Shown here: one piece after another, positions 20,716 through 29,543 of the stretch
How the letters are laid out: every line of letters starts with the position of its first letter
Numbering within the stretch: the first letter of the stretch is position 1
Source of the DNA: Thiomicrorhabdus heinhorstiae
GTDB taxonomy: Bacteria; Pseudomonadota; Gammaproteobacteria; Thiomicrospirales; Thiomicrospiraceae
Length of the DNA: 44,901 nt
Assembly (NCBI RefSeq): GCF_013391765.2
Contig: NZ_JACBGI020000020.1
Coordinates: 1-44,901, forward strand
Direction: 5' to 3'
The notes under the pieces: generated by a model
The model's database searches: none
What the model saw: the letters and a program-made list of their open reading frames with translations, nothing else
Told to the model about the DNA's origin: nothing
Position numbers and translations under genes: made by a program

Positions 20716-21576
20716 TTACGCTTTGCACTCCAGCTCGTAGGCGACCTTCATGGTGTTTTCCAGCAGTGTCGCGATTGTCATAGGGCCGACTCCACCCGGT
20801 ACCGGGGTAATCCAGCTGGCGTGTTCTTTGGCCGCTTCGTATTCAACGTCGCCGACCAGACGACCGTCGTCCATGCGGTTGATACCTACGTCAACTACGA
20901 TGGCGCCCGGTTTGATCCAAGCGCCCTTGACCATTTCAGGGATTCCGACACCGACGACGACCAAGTCTGCCTGTGAGACTTTTTCCGCCAGATCCTTGGT
21001 GGCACTGTGGCAGACAGTTACCGTAGCACGGGCATTCAGCAGTTCCAATGTCATAGGCACGCCGACAATGTTGGACGCACCGACGACGACCGCATCCAGA
21101 CCGCGAAGCGGAATACCAGTTTTTTCCAGCATGGTCATAACGCCGTGCGGGGTGCAGGGTGCCAGTTGCGGCATACGAGTCGCCAAGCGCCCGACATTGT
21201 ACGGGTGGAAGCCGTCGACGTCCTTGCAAGGGTGAATTCGTTCGATGATTTCTTCGGGATCGATATGCGCCGGAACAGGAAGTTGAACGATAATGCCGTG
21301 AACCTTATCGTCGGCGTTCAATTTGTCGATCAAAGCCAATACTTCTTCCTGGGTGGTTTCGGCCGGTAAAACTTCCGAGACATCGTTAAATCCGGCTTTT
21401 TCGCAAGCCAGTTTTTTATTGCGCACATAAACTTGAGAAGCAGGGTCTTCGCCTACCATAATTACCGCCAGACCCGGACGGTCGTTTCCGGCAGCCACTT
21501 GGCGTTCAACTTCGGCACGAATCGATTCGCGTAACTCTAAGGCGATAGCCTTACCATCAAGAATCTTTGCTGACAT
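20716..21576 (-). CDS. folD: Methylenetetrahydrofolate dehydrogenase / methenyltetrahydrofolate cyclohydrolase
   Basis: Bifunctional one-carbon enzyme interconverting methylene-, methenyl- and 10-formyl-THF with NADP. The active-site Y50xxxK54 is in [14 protein letters not shown]; further hallmarks are [27 protein letters not shown] and [16 protein letters not shown]. Start at ATG 21576 ([12 protein letters not shown], 286 aa) with TAGGAAA upstream; the frame is open for 12 further codons upstream, but these are unlike the family. Monocistronic. Confidence 0.96.
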   Translation of the reverse strand: MSAKILDGKAIALELRESIRAEVERQVAAGNDRPGLAVIMVGEDPASQVYVRNKKLACEKAGFNDVSEVLPAETTQEEVLALIDKLNADDKVHGIIVQLPVPAHIDPEEIIERIHPCKDVDGFHPYNVGRLATRMPQLAPCTPHGVMTMLEKTGIPLRGLDAVVVGASNIVGVPMTLELLNARATVTVCHSATKDLAEKVSQADLVVVGVGIPEMVKGAWIKPGAIVVDVGINRMDDGRLVGDVEYEAAKEHASWITPVPGGVGPMTIATLLENTMKVAYELECKA

Positions 21577-21931
21577 AATCAGTTTCCTAAATAAATACTC
21601 AAAAACAACCATCTCAGGAACTACCGTGAGAGCTTATGCTTCCACTCCGAATTCACGAGGTTTTTATCAGCGGTCTATCATAACCGATTTTACGACTTCG
21701 GCTCCATCAATTACCATGCAGTATTTAGGGAAAGGAGAAGAAGAAATTTGCAAAACCCGAGATGATAATACAGCGGTTTTTATGTCGGAAATATGCCGTA
21801 TTTATTGCTTTCAGAAGGCAATTTTTAATAGAATCAATATTTTAATAAAACGGGCTATAAAGCCGTAAAATACGGGCCTTTCAGCTTTTCGCCAAAGTTC
21901 AAAAAAAATTAAAAAAAAGTGATTTTGGTTG
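21577..21931. other. Gene-free stretch between folD and the tRNA operon
   Basis: About 355 bp without a supported gene. It holds the folD promoter region, a small bulged hairpin (ACGGGCT/AGCCGT at about 21849-21865) and a very A-rich tract (21899-21920) just upstream of the tRNA promoter that looks like an UP element for the RNA polymerase alpha subunit. Confidence 0.5.
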
Positions 21932-21960
21932 TTGACAGCCCAACGGCCGATCTATACAAT
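21932..21960 (+). promoter_or_regulatory. Strong sigma70 promoter of the tRNA operon
   Basis: Perfect TTGACA (21932-21937), a 17-nt spacer, TACAAT (21955-21960, 5/6). The sequence after the -10 box is GC-rich (ACGCCCC), as in stringently controlled stable-RNA promoters, and an A-tract UP-like element lies upstream. Confidence 0.88.
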
Positions 21961-21975
21961 ACGCCCCATCTTCAT

Positions 21976-22052
21976 CGGAGTGTAGCGCAGCTTGGTAGCG
22001 CACCTGTTTTGGGTACAGGTGGTCGGGGGTTCAAATCCCTCCACTCCGACCA
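21976..22052 (+). tRNA. tRNA-Pro (anticodon TGG), copy 1
   Basis: 77 nt with a full cloverleaf: acceptor CGGAGTG/CACTCCG, anticodon stem CCTGT/ACAGG with loop TTTGGGT (anticodon TGG), T arm with GTTCAAATC, and encoded CCA. It is identical to the fourth tRNA of this operon. Confidence 0.97.
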
Positions 22053-22110
22053 TTAATTCTCATTAGCTTGATTCGGTCTTTAATCAAGTTAATACCATAG
22101 GTTCGATAAA

Positions 22111-22187
22111 GCGCCCATAGCACAACTGGATAGTGCATCGCCCTTCTAAGGCGAGGGTTTCAGGTTCGAATCCTGATGGGCGTGCCA
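22111..22187 (+). tRNA. tRNA-Arg (anticodon TCT)
   Basis: 77 nt; acceptor GCGCCCA/TGGGCGT, anticodon stem TCGCC/GGCGA with loop CTTCTAA (anticodon TCT), GTTCGAATC in the T arm, encoded CCA. Reads AGA codons. Confidence 0.97.
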
Positions 22188-22217
22188 TTTTCATGGTATG
22201 CACGTCATATCTACTAT

Positions 22218-22294
22218 GGCGGATGTAGCTCAGTTGGTAGAGCCCAGGATTGTGATTCCTGTTGTCGCGGGTTCGATCCCCGTCATTCGCCCCA
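22218..22294 (+). tRNA. tRNA-His (anticodon GTG)
   Basis: 77 nt including the extra 5' G (G-1) typical of tRNA-His; anticodon GTG in GGATTGTGATTCC, T arm GTTCGATCC, encoded CCA. Confidence 0.97.
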
Positions 22295-22380
22295 CTTTCT
22301 AAGTCTTGAAGCTTCAAGACGATATAAGATCAGTCAAATCAATAAGGTAGAAATTTTATTGTTGGCTGATTTTTCTGTTT

Positions 22381-22457
22381 CGGAGTGTAGCGCAGCTTGG
22401 TAGCGCACCTGTTTTGGGTACAGGTGGTCGGGGGTTCAAATCCCTCCACTCCGACCA
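22381..22457 (+). tRNA. tRNA-Pro (anticodon TGG), copy 2
   Basis: 77 nt, base-for-base identical to copy 1 at 21976-22052. The order Pro-Arg-His-Pro means the array begins and ends with the same gene. Short spacers (30-86 nt) suggest a single precursor transcript. Confidence 0.97.
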
Positions 22458-22491
22458 TTTATTTTCCTTTTGATTCTCTGCATTTTTATTG

Positions 22492-25400
22492 TTAGCCATT
22501 TGGCGCCGTGTTGTATTGCGGAATTTCCTCGGCTTTTCTGGCATTTATCCAATCTCCCAGTTCTTGAGCAGGAAGTGGCGGGCTGTAAAGAAAACCTTGC
22601 ACCAGATGACAACCGTAGTGCATCAGGAATTTTGCCTGGGTTTCATTTTCGACTCCTTCGGCGACGACTTTCAGATTCATGCCTTTTGCCAGATTAACGA
22701 TCGCTCTGGAAATATTGGTATTATTTTCATCTTCAGGAATACCTCTGATGAAAGACATATCGATTTTCAAAGTATCGATAGGCAGTTGCTTTAATCTCGC
22801 CAGCGAGGAATAACCGGTCCCAAAGTCATCGATGGATATTTGCACACCCAAAGCTTTTAAATCATCGATCATCTTGGCGTAGTAGTCTTCTCTCATGACC
22901 AATGTTTCGGTCAACTCCAGTTCGATATAATGCCCGTCGATTCCAGCATTATTCAGTGCGCTGCGTACGATCTGCACAAAATTTTTATCAGCCAGCTGAC
23001 GCGCCGATACATTAACGGCAATGTAATGTATCTTGACCCCGTGATCCAGCCAGAGACGCATTTGGCGGCATGCTTCGCGTAACACCCATTCACCCAGTTC
23101 GATAATCAATCCGGACTCTTCGGCCAGAGGGATGAAATTTCCAGGTGGGATCAATCCCATTTCAGGGTGTTTCCAGCGTATCAGGGCTTCAACTCCAGTC
23201 AGCTTTTGCGAGCGCAATTCGATCTGAGGCTGGTAGTAAGCGACAAATTCGTGGTTTTGGGCTGCTTGTTGAAGTCGATTGAGCATCAGCATATTTTCGA
23301 AACTGGAAGTCGACATGTCGCTGGAGAAATATTCATAGCTGTTCCGACCTAAATCTTTGGAGCGGTATAGCGCGAGGTCGGCGTGTTTCAGAAGCGTGAC
23401 CGAATCATCGCCGTCTTCCGGAGCAATGGCGATACCGATACTGGATGTGATCGAAACCTCGTGTTCGGTGAGTTTGATCGGTAGCGAAATGCGATTGAGA
23501 ATTTTCTTGGCGACAATTCCGGCGACATTTGACGAGGAAAGGTTTTCTAAAAGAATAACGAATTCATCGCCGCTGATCCGGGAAATGGTATCTTCTTCAC
23601 GCAGTATCTCTTTCAAGCGGTTTGCCACGGTTTGCAGCAATATATCGCCCTGATGATGCCCGAAGTTGTCGTTGATCGACTTGAAACGATCCAAATCCAA
23701 GTACAGAACGGCCAGAGTTCCGCCATGGCGCTTCACTTTCTGCAAAGCGTGATCGAGTCGGTCGTTCAGCAAAACCCGGTTGTACAGTTTGGTCAAAGAG
23801 TCGTGGTGGGCGAGGAACTTGAGCTCGGCTTCATTTTCTTTAATCTTTGAAATGTCGGAGAATACCCCGATGAAGTTGATGATTTCATTGTCTTGATTCC
23901 GAACGGAACTGATAGATAGCCATTCGGGAAAGATTTCCCCGTTTTTGCGTCGGTTTTTTATCTCTCCCTGCCAGGATTCTCCCGAGCGCAAAGTGTCCCA
24001 CATTTGTTCATAAAAATTGTGATCCTGGATTCCGCAGCCTAATACATTCGGTGTTTTTCCCTTAACTTCCTCTAAAGTGTAGTTGGTGATTTCCGTAAAG
24101 GCGGGGTTAATGGAGATGATCTTGTTGTCACGGTCGGTGATCATAATGCCCTCGGCAAGGTTTTCGATTACCGATGCCGAAAGGTGCAAAGAGGCTTCAT
24201 TGCGTTTGCGCTCCGAAATATCCCTGACTACCGCCATCAGGGCAATTTTCCCCTGATATTCAACGGTTCTAAGACGAACCTCAACGGGAAATTTGCGGCC
24301 GCTTTTATGAATATTATAGGATTCGAAAACCATCTCCTTGTGTTCGCGGGTATAGTCGATGGCTTCTTTAATTGCTCTGGCTTTAGTTTCATCCTGACCT
24401 GCTACATCGATATCGGCAGGCGACATCTGCAATAATTCTTCTCGCGAATAACCCGACATCCGGCAGGCCACATCGTTCACTTCGATAAAATTGCTTGGAC
24501 CATCTTCGGTAATTTCGTGTAAAAAAATGCCGTCATTGATTGCATTATAGAGTTCGGAAAGTTTTTTCTCGCTTTCTTCCAAGCGGTCTTTAGCGGCCTT
24601 AGCCTCGGTAATATCTTCGGAAACACCTAATAAATATTTAGGGTTTCCTTCGGTATCCGGGATTCCGACTTTTATGGTGTGTAAAAAGCGAGTGCCATGA
24701 AGAGTGTCTACGGCTTCTTCGGGAATCTGGGTTATTTCTCCGGATGCTAAGGTTTTTCTATCCTTTTCGACGAAAAAGTCTGCCTGTTCTTTGGGAAAAA
24801 AGTCGTAGTCGTTTTTCCCAATCATTTCATCACGAGGAAAGCCGAATACCGTTTCCGCAGCTTTATTAAAGCGGACAAAACGCAACTCCTTTGCTTCTTT
24901 GATAAATAAGATATTGGGGATGGACTCAATAATCGTGCTGAGTTCCCGTTCCTGATTCTTTAAGGCGTTTTCGGCTTCTTTGCGGGCAGTAATGTCTTGC
25001 ACCGTGCCGACAATCCGGATGGCTTTCCCTTCTTCATCAAAGTAGGCATTTCCATGTTCCAATACATGCTTGATCTCTCCAGAAGAAAGTTGTATTCGGT
25101 GCTCCGCTTCATAGGGATGGCCTGAAGTTAATAGCTCGTCGTAAGCCTGTTTTACTTTTGCCAGGTCTTCGGGATAAACTGCATTGAAAAAAGCTTCTAA
25201 GGTGGGAGAGTATGTGCTTGGTTCAACGCCGAAAATCTTATAGGTTTCTTGCGACCAGAAGAGTTCCCCGGTTTTTAAATCCTGTTCCCAGCTGCCGATT
25301 TTTGCGATTGCCTGTATTTCAAGTAATCTATCTTGATTGCTAGTTAGTTTTTCTTGCTGCAGGCAGGCATTGATTGCTTGAACTAATTTGGTATTTAAAC

Positions 25401-25779
25401 GGGCAATGCCTTCAATTTGAGCGGTTTCAACGGCTATTTCCGACTCGATCAAAACCACAAAGCCGAAATCAGCCAGTTCAATAATATGGTGGTTGGTGTG
25501 ATTGATCCGGCTTGTTATAAAACCGCTGTCGGATTGGCCTAGTTCGATTAGTAATGGTTCTATCTGTGACAGGAGGTTGTGCTGCTTGCTTGAGACAGAC
25601 GGCGCGGAAAAAACCAAGGAATGTTGTTTATTTTGCAGGCGGTATAGGGCAACCGATGAACAGTGCAAATGCTCCAAAAGAACTTTAAGAGTACCTTGCA
25701 ACATCTCTTCCAACTCAAAAGAGTTTCCCAAAGACATTAATAGCTCGTACTGAAGTTGCAGTATCTTGTTGTTATCCAT
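22492..25779 (-). CDS. PAS-sensing GGDEF-EAL cyclic-di-GMP signalling protein
   Basis: 1095-residue cytoplasmic c-di-GMP enzyme without obvious transmembrane segments. Order: GAF-like N-terminal region (about 10-145), four PAS/PAC units (about 155-645), GGDEF (about 650-815), EAL (about 830-1080). The diguanylate cyclase motif is S736-GDEF, a functional variant, and an inhibitory I-site R727xxD730 lies five residues before it. The phosphodiesterase domain has E864-A-L (VEALIRW), DDFGTGYSSL and EGVENE, so both activities look intact. It is monocistronic, antisense to the tRNA operon end; its signal is unknown. Confidence 0.9.
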   Translation of the reverse strand: MDNNKILQLQYELLMSLGNSFELEEMLQGTLKVLLEHLHCSSVALYRLQNKQHSLVFSAPSVSSKQHNLLSQIEPLLIELGQSDSGFITSRINHTNHHIIELADFGFVVLIESEIAVETAQIEGIARLNTKLVQAINACLQQEKLTSNQDRLLEIQAIAKIGSWEQDLKTGELFWSQETYKIFGVEPSTYSPTLEAFFNAVYPEDLAKVKQAYDELLTSGHPYEAEHRIQLSSGEIKHVLEHGNAYFDEEGKAIRIVGTVQDITARKEAENALKNQERELSTIIESIPNILFIKEAKELRFVRFNKAAETVFGFPRDEMIGKNDYDFFPKEQADFFVEKDRKTLASGEITQIPEEAVDTLHGTRFLHTIKVGIPDTEGNPKYLLGVSEDITEAKAAKDRLEESEKKLSELYNAINDGIFLHEITEDGPSNFIEVNDVACRMSGYSREELLQMSPADIDVAGQDETKARAIKEAIDYTREHKEMVFESYNIHKSGRKFPVEVRLRTVEYQGKIALMAVVRDISERKRNEASLHLSASVIENLAEGIMITDRDNKIISINPAFTEITNYTLEEVKGKTPNVLGCGIQDHNFYEQMWDTLRSGESWQGEIKNRRKNGEIFPEWLSISSVRNQDNEIINFIGVFSDISKIKENEAELKFLAHHDSLTKLYNRVLLNDRLDHALQKVKRHGGTLAVLYLDLDRFKSINDNFGHHQGDILLQTVANRLKEILREEDTISRISGDEFVILLENLSSSNVAGIVAKKILNRISLPIKLTEHEVSITSSIGIAIAPEDGDDSVTLLKHADLALYRSKDLGRNSYEYFSSDMSTSSFENMLMLNRLQQAAQNHEFVAYYQPQIELRSQKLTGVEALIRWKHPEMGLIPPGNFIPLAEESGLIIELGEWVLREACRQMRLWLDHGVKIHYIAVNVSARQLADKNFVQIVRSALNNAGIDGHYIELELTETLVMREDYYAKMIDDLKALGVQISIDDFGTGYSSLARLKQLPIDTLKIDMSFIRGIPEDENNTNISRAIVNLAKGMNLKVVAEGVENETQAKFLMHYGCHLVQGFLYSPPLPAQELGDWINARKAEEIPQYNTAPNG

Positions 25780-25816
25780 AACCCCGAATTCCTGGTTAAA
25801 TTCCTGCTTTAACCCA

Positions 25817-25841
25817 TTAAAACCGATTCTAGCGGTTTTAA
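25817..25841 (-). terminator. Terminator downstream of ycjX-ycjF
   Basis: TTAAAACCG pairs with CGGTTTTAA (9 bp, 7-nt loop), lying 40 nt past the ycjF stop and upstream of the GGDEF-EAL gene. The T-rich arm provides a U-tract on the minus strand. Confidence 0.6.
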
Positions 25842-25881
25842 AATTACTTTGTTCGCGTTTTTAAAACTCGATCAACAGCGA

Positions 25882-26793
25882 TCAATGTTTGGACAGTTCT
25901 CTTATCAAAGCTTTACCTAATCGTTGGTTAAGGCTGGCGACCGCCACGGCATCCACAGAATTAGCCAGTAATTTGTCGCCGAGTGTACCGCCAAGTTGGG
26001 CGGCAATTTCATCGGTCAGCAGGTCTGTCAGCGAACCGGCGGCGAGGTTTTCCAAGGCGATTCTCAATAATCGCCAATTTCCGGAAATACTCGGTCGTAT
26101 TCCGAAAACCAGCGAAATCCGTCTTAAGGTTCTAAGGCTGATCCACAAAATTCCCAGAGTCTGGATAAACGAATTCGGGCTGATGAGGCTAATACCTCCG
26201 GCGGTAGCGGATTCGCGTTTGAGAACACTTTTAGCTTGGCGTTCAATAGGGGACAGCACCATATCCTGGTAGATCTTTAATACTTCATCATTAGTGTGAT
26301 GTTCACGCAGAGAGTGCTCAAAAGCATGGTAGCAACCTCTTGCGAAAGCACTCCCGGTTTGCAGTTTACCGCGGTGTTTCAAAGCTCTGCGAGTGGTTGC
26401 GACATCTCCTTTCGTTTTCAGCTCTTCGATTGAAAAGAGGTCATTGCTGTATTTACCAATCGCTCTCAAACCTTTCCATTCGTTTCTTATCAGAGCAAAG
26501 ATGGCAAGGGCAACCGCAAGCAGGAGGGCCGCTAGCAGGCTTGCGAGAAGAGGGTGGCTGGCCATAAGGTCGGTGACGTAGAGATAGGCATCAATCAGTG
26601 AGAAGCCGATAATAGCCAAAACCGTCGTGAATAATGCGATCAGCAGGGTTTTTATGCCCGAACCGGTATCTTCGATTACGGCCTTGTCATTCTGCAGAGG
26701 AACGTCGCTTTCCGGCAGGCTTAGCTCCGGTTGCGCCTCCTGCAAAGTGCGTTTTTTGACGCGTTCCTGGTATTGAGGTTCATTCATATCCAT
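25882..26793 (-). CDS. ycjF: YcjF family membrane protein (DUF697 / TIGR01620)
   Basis: Inner-membrane protein of unknown biochemical function that is almost always paired with YcjX and belongs to the phage-shock/envelope-stress neighbourhood in enterobacteria. Two adjacent transmembrane segments occur at about residues 45-70 and 75-103; the C-terminal DUF697 domain is about 190-300. 303 aa from the ATG at 26793. A second in-frame ATG at 26787 has better spacing to GAGG (8 nt) and may be the real start. It follows ycjX by 19 nt. Confidence 0.85.
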   Translation of the reverse strand: MDMNEPQYQERVKKRTLQEAQPELSLPESDVPLQNDKAVIEDTGSGIKTLLIALFTTVLAIIGFSLIDAYLYVTDLMASHPLLASLLAALLLAVALAIFALIRNEWKGLRAIGKYSNDLFSIEELKTKGDVATTRRALKHRGKLQTGSAFARGCYHAFEHSLREHHTNDEVLKIYQDMVLSPIERQAKSVLKRESATAGGISLISPNSFIQTLGILWISLRTLRRISLVFGIRPSISGNWRLLRIALENLAAGSLTDLLTDEIAAQLGGTLGDKLLANSVDAVAVASLNQRLGKALIRELSKH

Positions 26794-26812
26794 TACCTCG
26801 ATATGGGTGCAA

Positions 26813-28189
26813 TTACTTGATTAAATATTCAATGAGTCGGTCTATGCCTTGAGCGTGATTCATTCGGGCCAAGACATCTTTAGGAACCATGGTATTAATC
26901 GCCGGATAGTTTTGTTCCGGGTCCAAGGCTTTCAGCCGATCGGGTATGCTTTCAAATTCCCACTCTTCATAGTCGCCGTCCGGATTGGTAAATCGCAGAC
27001 AGTTTTCGCAACTGCCCGGGTCGGTGGTTTGCATTGCCGAAATCAGAAAATGCTGGAATTCGACCTCTTTTTCCCTTAAATGCGCGCGAATACCGGAGGT
27101 AATGTCTTGCAGGAGGTGCAGGAAATTCTCATGCTGCGAATTGGGAATAAGGTCGATTTTGGTAGCGACAAACGCGACTTTACTGATCTCATGGCGGAAT
27201 AAAATTTTCGGTTTATACCATTTGTCCGCGCCGTAAACAAAGCTGGATGCCAGATTGCTCAGAGTCTCTTTCAATTGATTTAAATGGGCGCGACTATGGC
27301 TCAATCCCTGATGCAGATCGAGCATAACGATTTGTTTGTCGGCCTTGGAAAAGTAGGACTCTTGCAGGGGGGCGAGCCAAATTTTCTTAAAGTGTTCAAA
27401 GTTCTTCTGAAACAGTAAGGTCCATGGGTGCTCAGGGTCACTGGCAATTCGGCTTGGTAAAGGAGCAAAACCGTTCTTTTCCCAATTGAATTTCGGGGAA
27501 GGAATCAGCATGCTGCCGGGTTGCAGCAGAGTAATCCCTTTGGATTTGGCGGCAATCAAATAGTTTCGGTACTGCTGCATGTAATCACCGACGAGTTCTT
27601 CATTCGGCAGGCGGTCAAAATCATAGCTTTCGACAAAGGCATGCCAGTCGGAAGCGTAATGTTTTTGCGGGGGATTAAGTTGCTGCGACCAGGCGCTGTC
27701 CGACCAAGCGACAAACTCTTTGTGCAGCATCGGCAGATCGGTCAGCCATTCTCCGGGATAGTCATGGAAACGGAAAATGATTTGATTGGATTTTCTGAGT
27801 AGCTTACTGATGGCGTTAAGCGGTTTGGTCGTCAGAACCAGTTCAAAACCATATATCTGTTCGGTGGATTCGGGCCATTGTCGAGATTGCAGTTTTTGCA
27901 GATTACGGTCAAGCGGAAAAAGGGCCTCGCCTTCAATCGGTCTCAGTTCAACCGATTGAATCAACTCTTTTGGCAGACTTCTGAGTAACGGCAGATTATC
28001 GAATGTCTGTTGCGATCTCTGGCTTAGCAGAGACATCAGGGTGGTGAAGAACATCGATTTTCCACTGCGACTCAGGCCGGTGATAATGACATGGTGCACG
28101 TCTCTGGAGAAAAGGTTTTCCAGGGATTGCGCACCTGTATCGACCAGCGTGTCAAATGCCTTGTAAAATTTATTAACGAAACGGCTCAA
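26813..28189 (-). CDS. ycjX: YcjX family GTPase-like protein (DUF463)
   Basis: P-loop protein of the DUF463 family. Walker A is G38-LSRSGK-S45, followed by LRPIEGEALFP and FHDYPGEWL, a G-protein-like motif; FVATKIDLIPN resembles the NKxD base-recognition motif (TKID here). 458 aa. The start is TTG at 28189; the nearby upstream ATG is out of frame. It is co-transcribed with ycjF. The exact role is unknown; in enterobacteria it is linked to envelope stress. No psp genes are visible in this window. Confidence 0.85.
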   Translation of the reverse strand: MSRFVNKFYKAFDTLVDTGAQSLENLFSRDVHHVIITGLSRSGKSMFFTTLMSLLSQRSQQTFDNLPLLRSLPKELIQSVELRPIEGEALFPLDRNLQKLQSRQWPESTEQIYGFELVLTTKPLNAISKLLRKSNQIIFRFHDYPGEWLTDLPMLHKEFVAWSDSAWSQQLNPPQKHYASDWHAFVESYDFDRLPNEELVGDYMQQYRNYLIAAKSKGITLLQPGSMLIPSPKFNWEKNGFAPLPSRIASDPEHPWTLLFQKNFEHFKKIWLAPLQESYFSKADKQIVMLDLHQGLSHSRAHLNQLKETLSNLASSFVYGADKWYKPKILFRHEISKVAFVATKIDLIPNSQHENFLHLLQDITSGIRAHLREKEVEFQHFLISAMQTTDPGSCENCLRFTNPDGDYEEWEFESIPDRLKALDPEQNYPAINTMVPKDVLARMNHAQGIDRLIEYLIK

Positions 28190-28392
28190 AGGGTTTTCTC
28201 ATCGTAAGTAGGTTTGATCAGTTTAGGCTGAATGCGACATACGTCGGGCTATTTTTTATAGATGTCCGTTATAGCCGATTTATTCCAGCATAGAGCATAC
28301 GACATCAAATAACTAATAAGGATTGTTGAAGGTATTATCAAGAGGAGGTCTGATTCTCCGTGAAGCTTGCCTGCAGTCTTTTGGGTAAGAGC

Positions 28393-28409
28393 TGCCCTTG
28401 AATGGTGCG
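28393..28409 (+). promoter_or_regulatory. Candidate NtrC binding site
   Basis: TGCCCT-TGAAT-GGTGCG resembles the NtrC dyad TGCACC-N5-GGTGCA (9 of 12 conserved positions). Its centre lies about 95 bp upstream of the start expected from the sigma54 promoter at 28471-28486, a normal enhancer distance. The rest of the 362-bp gap 28190-28551 shows no gene; it also holds the ycjX promoter region. Confidence 0.5.
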
Positions 28410-28470
28410 CGTAACGGTATTTGTTCTAAGTTTTTAGCTTGATCTAGCGGGTTTTGGGCGGTTTTTTAAT

Positions 28471-28486
28471 TGGTATGGCGCTTGCT
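28471..28486 (+). promoter_or_regulatory. Sigma54 (-24/-12) promoter of the guanidine locus
   Basis: TGGTATG-GCGC-TTGCT matches the sigma54 consensus TGGYRYR-N4-TTGCW at every position, with GG and GC separated by exactly 10 nt. Transcription would begin about 12 nt after the GC, near 28497, giving a leader of roughly 55 nt before the permease ATG at 28552. Sigma54 with NtrC is the usual control of scavenging genes under nitrogen limitation. Confidence 0.8.
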
Positions 28487-28551
28487 TATTATCTTTTTAA
28501 ATAAACGTAATAATTTTTTACCGGTTAAAAATTTAAGACTTGGGGCGACCG

Positions 28552-29529
28552 ATGTTCAATAATTTATCTGCTTGGTTCACGCCACGAACCCCTTTAGATA
28601 AACAATCCAAACGTTTACTGACTTTTGGAAGTTTTGCCATTCCGATATTGTTGTGGTGTCTGTTCAGTTATGTGCCGTTTATTTGGCATCCACAAGTGGA
28701 GATCACTCAACCTGGCGGTGTGAGTTATTTTAGAGAAGGAACGCTGGTAGATAAAGAGATTTTTCAGAAGGAAGTCGATAAAAAACTGGCAGCCAATCCA
28801 GACTTGGATCCAGCTCTCTTGCCTCAAGGGGAGCCTGCCAACCCAGTCTATTTACCGGCTCCGCATGAAGTCGTCACCGCACTTTATACCGCCTTTACCA
28901 CGCCTCCGAAGCGCAACAACGAGCCCTGGTTGCATGAGAGTCTCTGGCACTCGATTCAAGTCATCGCCTGGGGCTTTTTCTGGTCGATGGTATTCGGGGT
29001 GCCTTTGGGTATCCTGGCCGGAACCTATGCCTCGGCATCGCATCTGATCGAACCTTTTACCGAATTCTTTCGCTATCTGCCCGCACCGGCATTCGGAGCA
29101 CTTGCTGTGGCGATTCTAGGAATTTACGATGCTCCGAAAATCGCCATTATTTTCATAGGGACGTTTTTCCAGATGGTGTTGATTGTCTCGGCAACGACGC
29201 GCAAATTGAATATCGCTCTGGTGGAGGCTTCTCTAACTCTGGGGTGTAAAGGTCTGCGCATGATTCGCCGTGTTGTCTTGCCGGGTATCTTGCCGGACCT
29301 GTATCGAGATATGCGTATTCTGCTGGGTTGGGCATGGACTTATTTGATTGTTGCCGAATTGATCGGAACCAGTTCGGGGATTACCTGGTTTATTACTCAG
29401 CAGGCCCGTTACAAGAACTTCGATAATGTATTTGCGGCGATTCTGATTATCGGCATCATCGGTCTGATAACCGACATGATTTTAGCCCGCTTGGGCAAGC
29501 GCCTGTTCCCTTGGCACACCAGTAAATAA
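28552..29529 (+). CDS. ABC transporter permease of the guanidine/urea-carboxylase locus
   Basis: Inner-membrane permease of the NitT/TauT (SsuC/NrtB) family. A first transmembrane segment (about 18-45) is followed by a hydrophilic, probably periplasmic insert of about 60 residues (roughly 50-105) ahead of the conserved BPD permease core with the EAA-type loop (EASLTLGCKGLRMIRRVVLPGILPD). 325 aa from ATG 28552, with GGGG upstream; an in-frame TTG at 28540 is less likely. The partner ATPase follows at once, but no binding protein is adjacent; the nearest is at 39032. Guanidine or urea-like substrate is inferred from context. Confidence 0.85.
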   Translation: MFNNLSAWFTPRTPLDKQSKRLLTFGSFAIPILLWCLFSYVPFIWHPQVEITQPGGVSYFREGTLVDKEIFQKEVDKKLAANPDLDPALLPQGEPANPVYLPAPHEVVTALYTAFTTPPKRNNEPWLHESLWHSIQVIAWGFFWSMVFGVPLGILAGTYASASHLIEPFTEFFRYLPAPAFGALAVAILGIYDAPKIAIIFIGTFFQMVLIVSATTRKLNIALVEASLTLGCKGLRMIRRVVLPGILPDLYRDMRILLGWAWTYLIVAELIGTSSGITWFITQQARYKNFDNVFAAILIIGIIGLITDMILARLGKRLFPWHTSK

Positions 29530-29543
29530 TAAGGAAAGTTTTC

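Noticed and set aside
21626-21868. 80-codon frame between folD and the tRNA operon
   Set aside because: No ribosome-binding site, no family resemblance, ends in AT-rich promoter-proximal DNA.
22084-22317. Open frame antisense across the tRNA-Arg and tRNA-His genes
   Set aside because: It reads the complement of tRNA genes; such frames are a common annotation artefact.
28320-28420. Possible guanidine-I (ykkC) riboswitch before the first permease, because of GGGTAAGAGCTGCCC and nearby stems
   Set aside because: The conserved ykkC core sequences are not matched, and the stretch lies upstream of the sigma54 promoter so it would not be transcribed from it.
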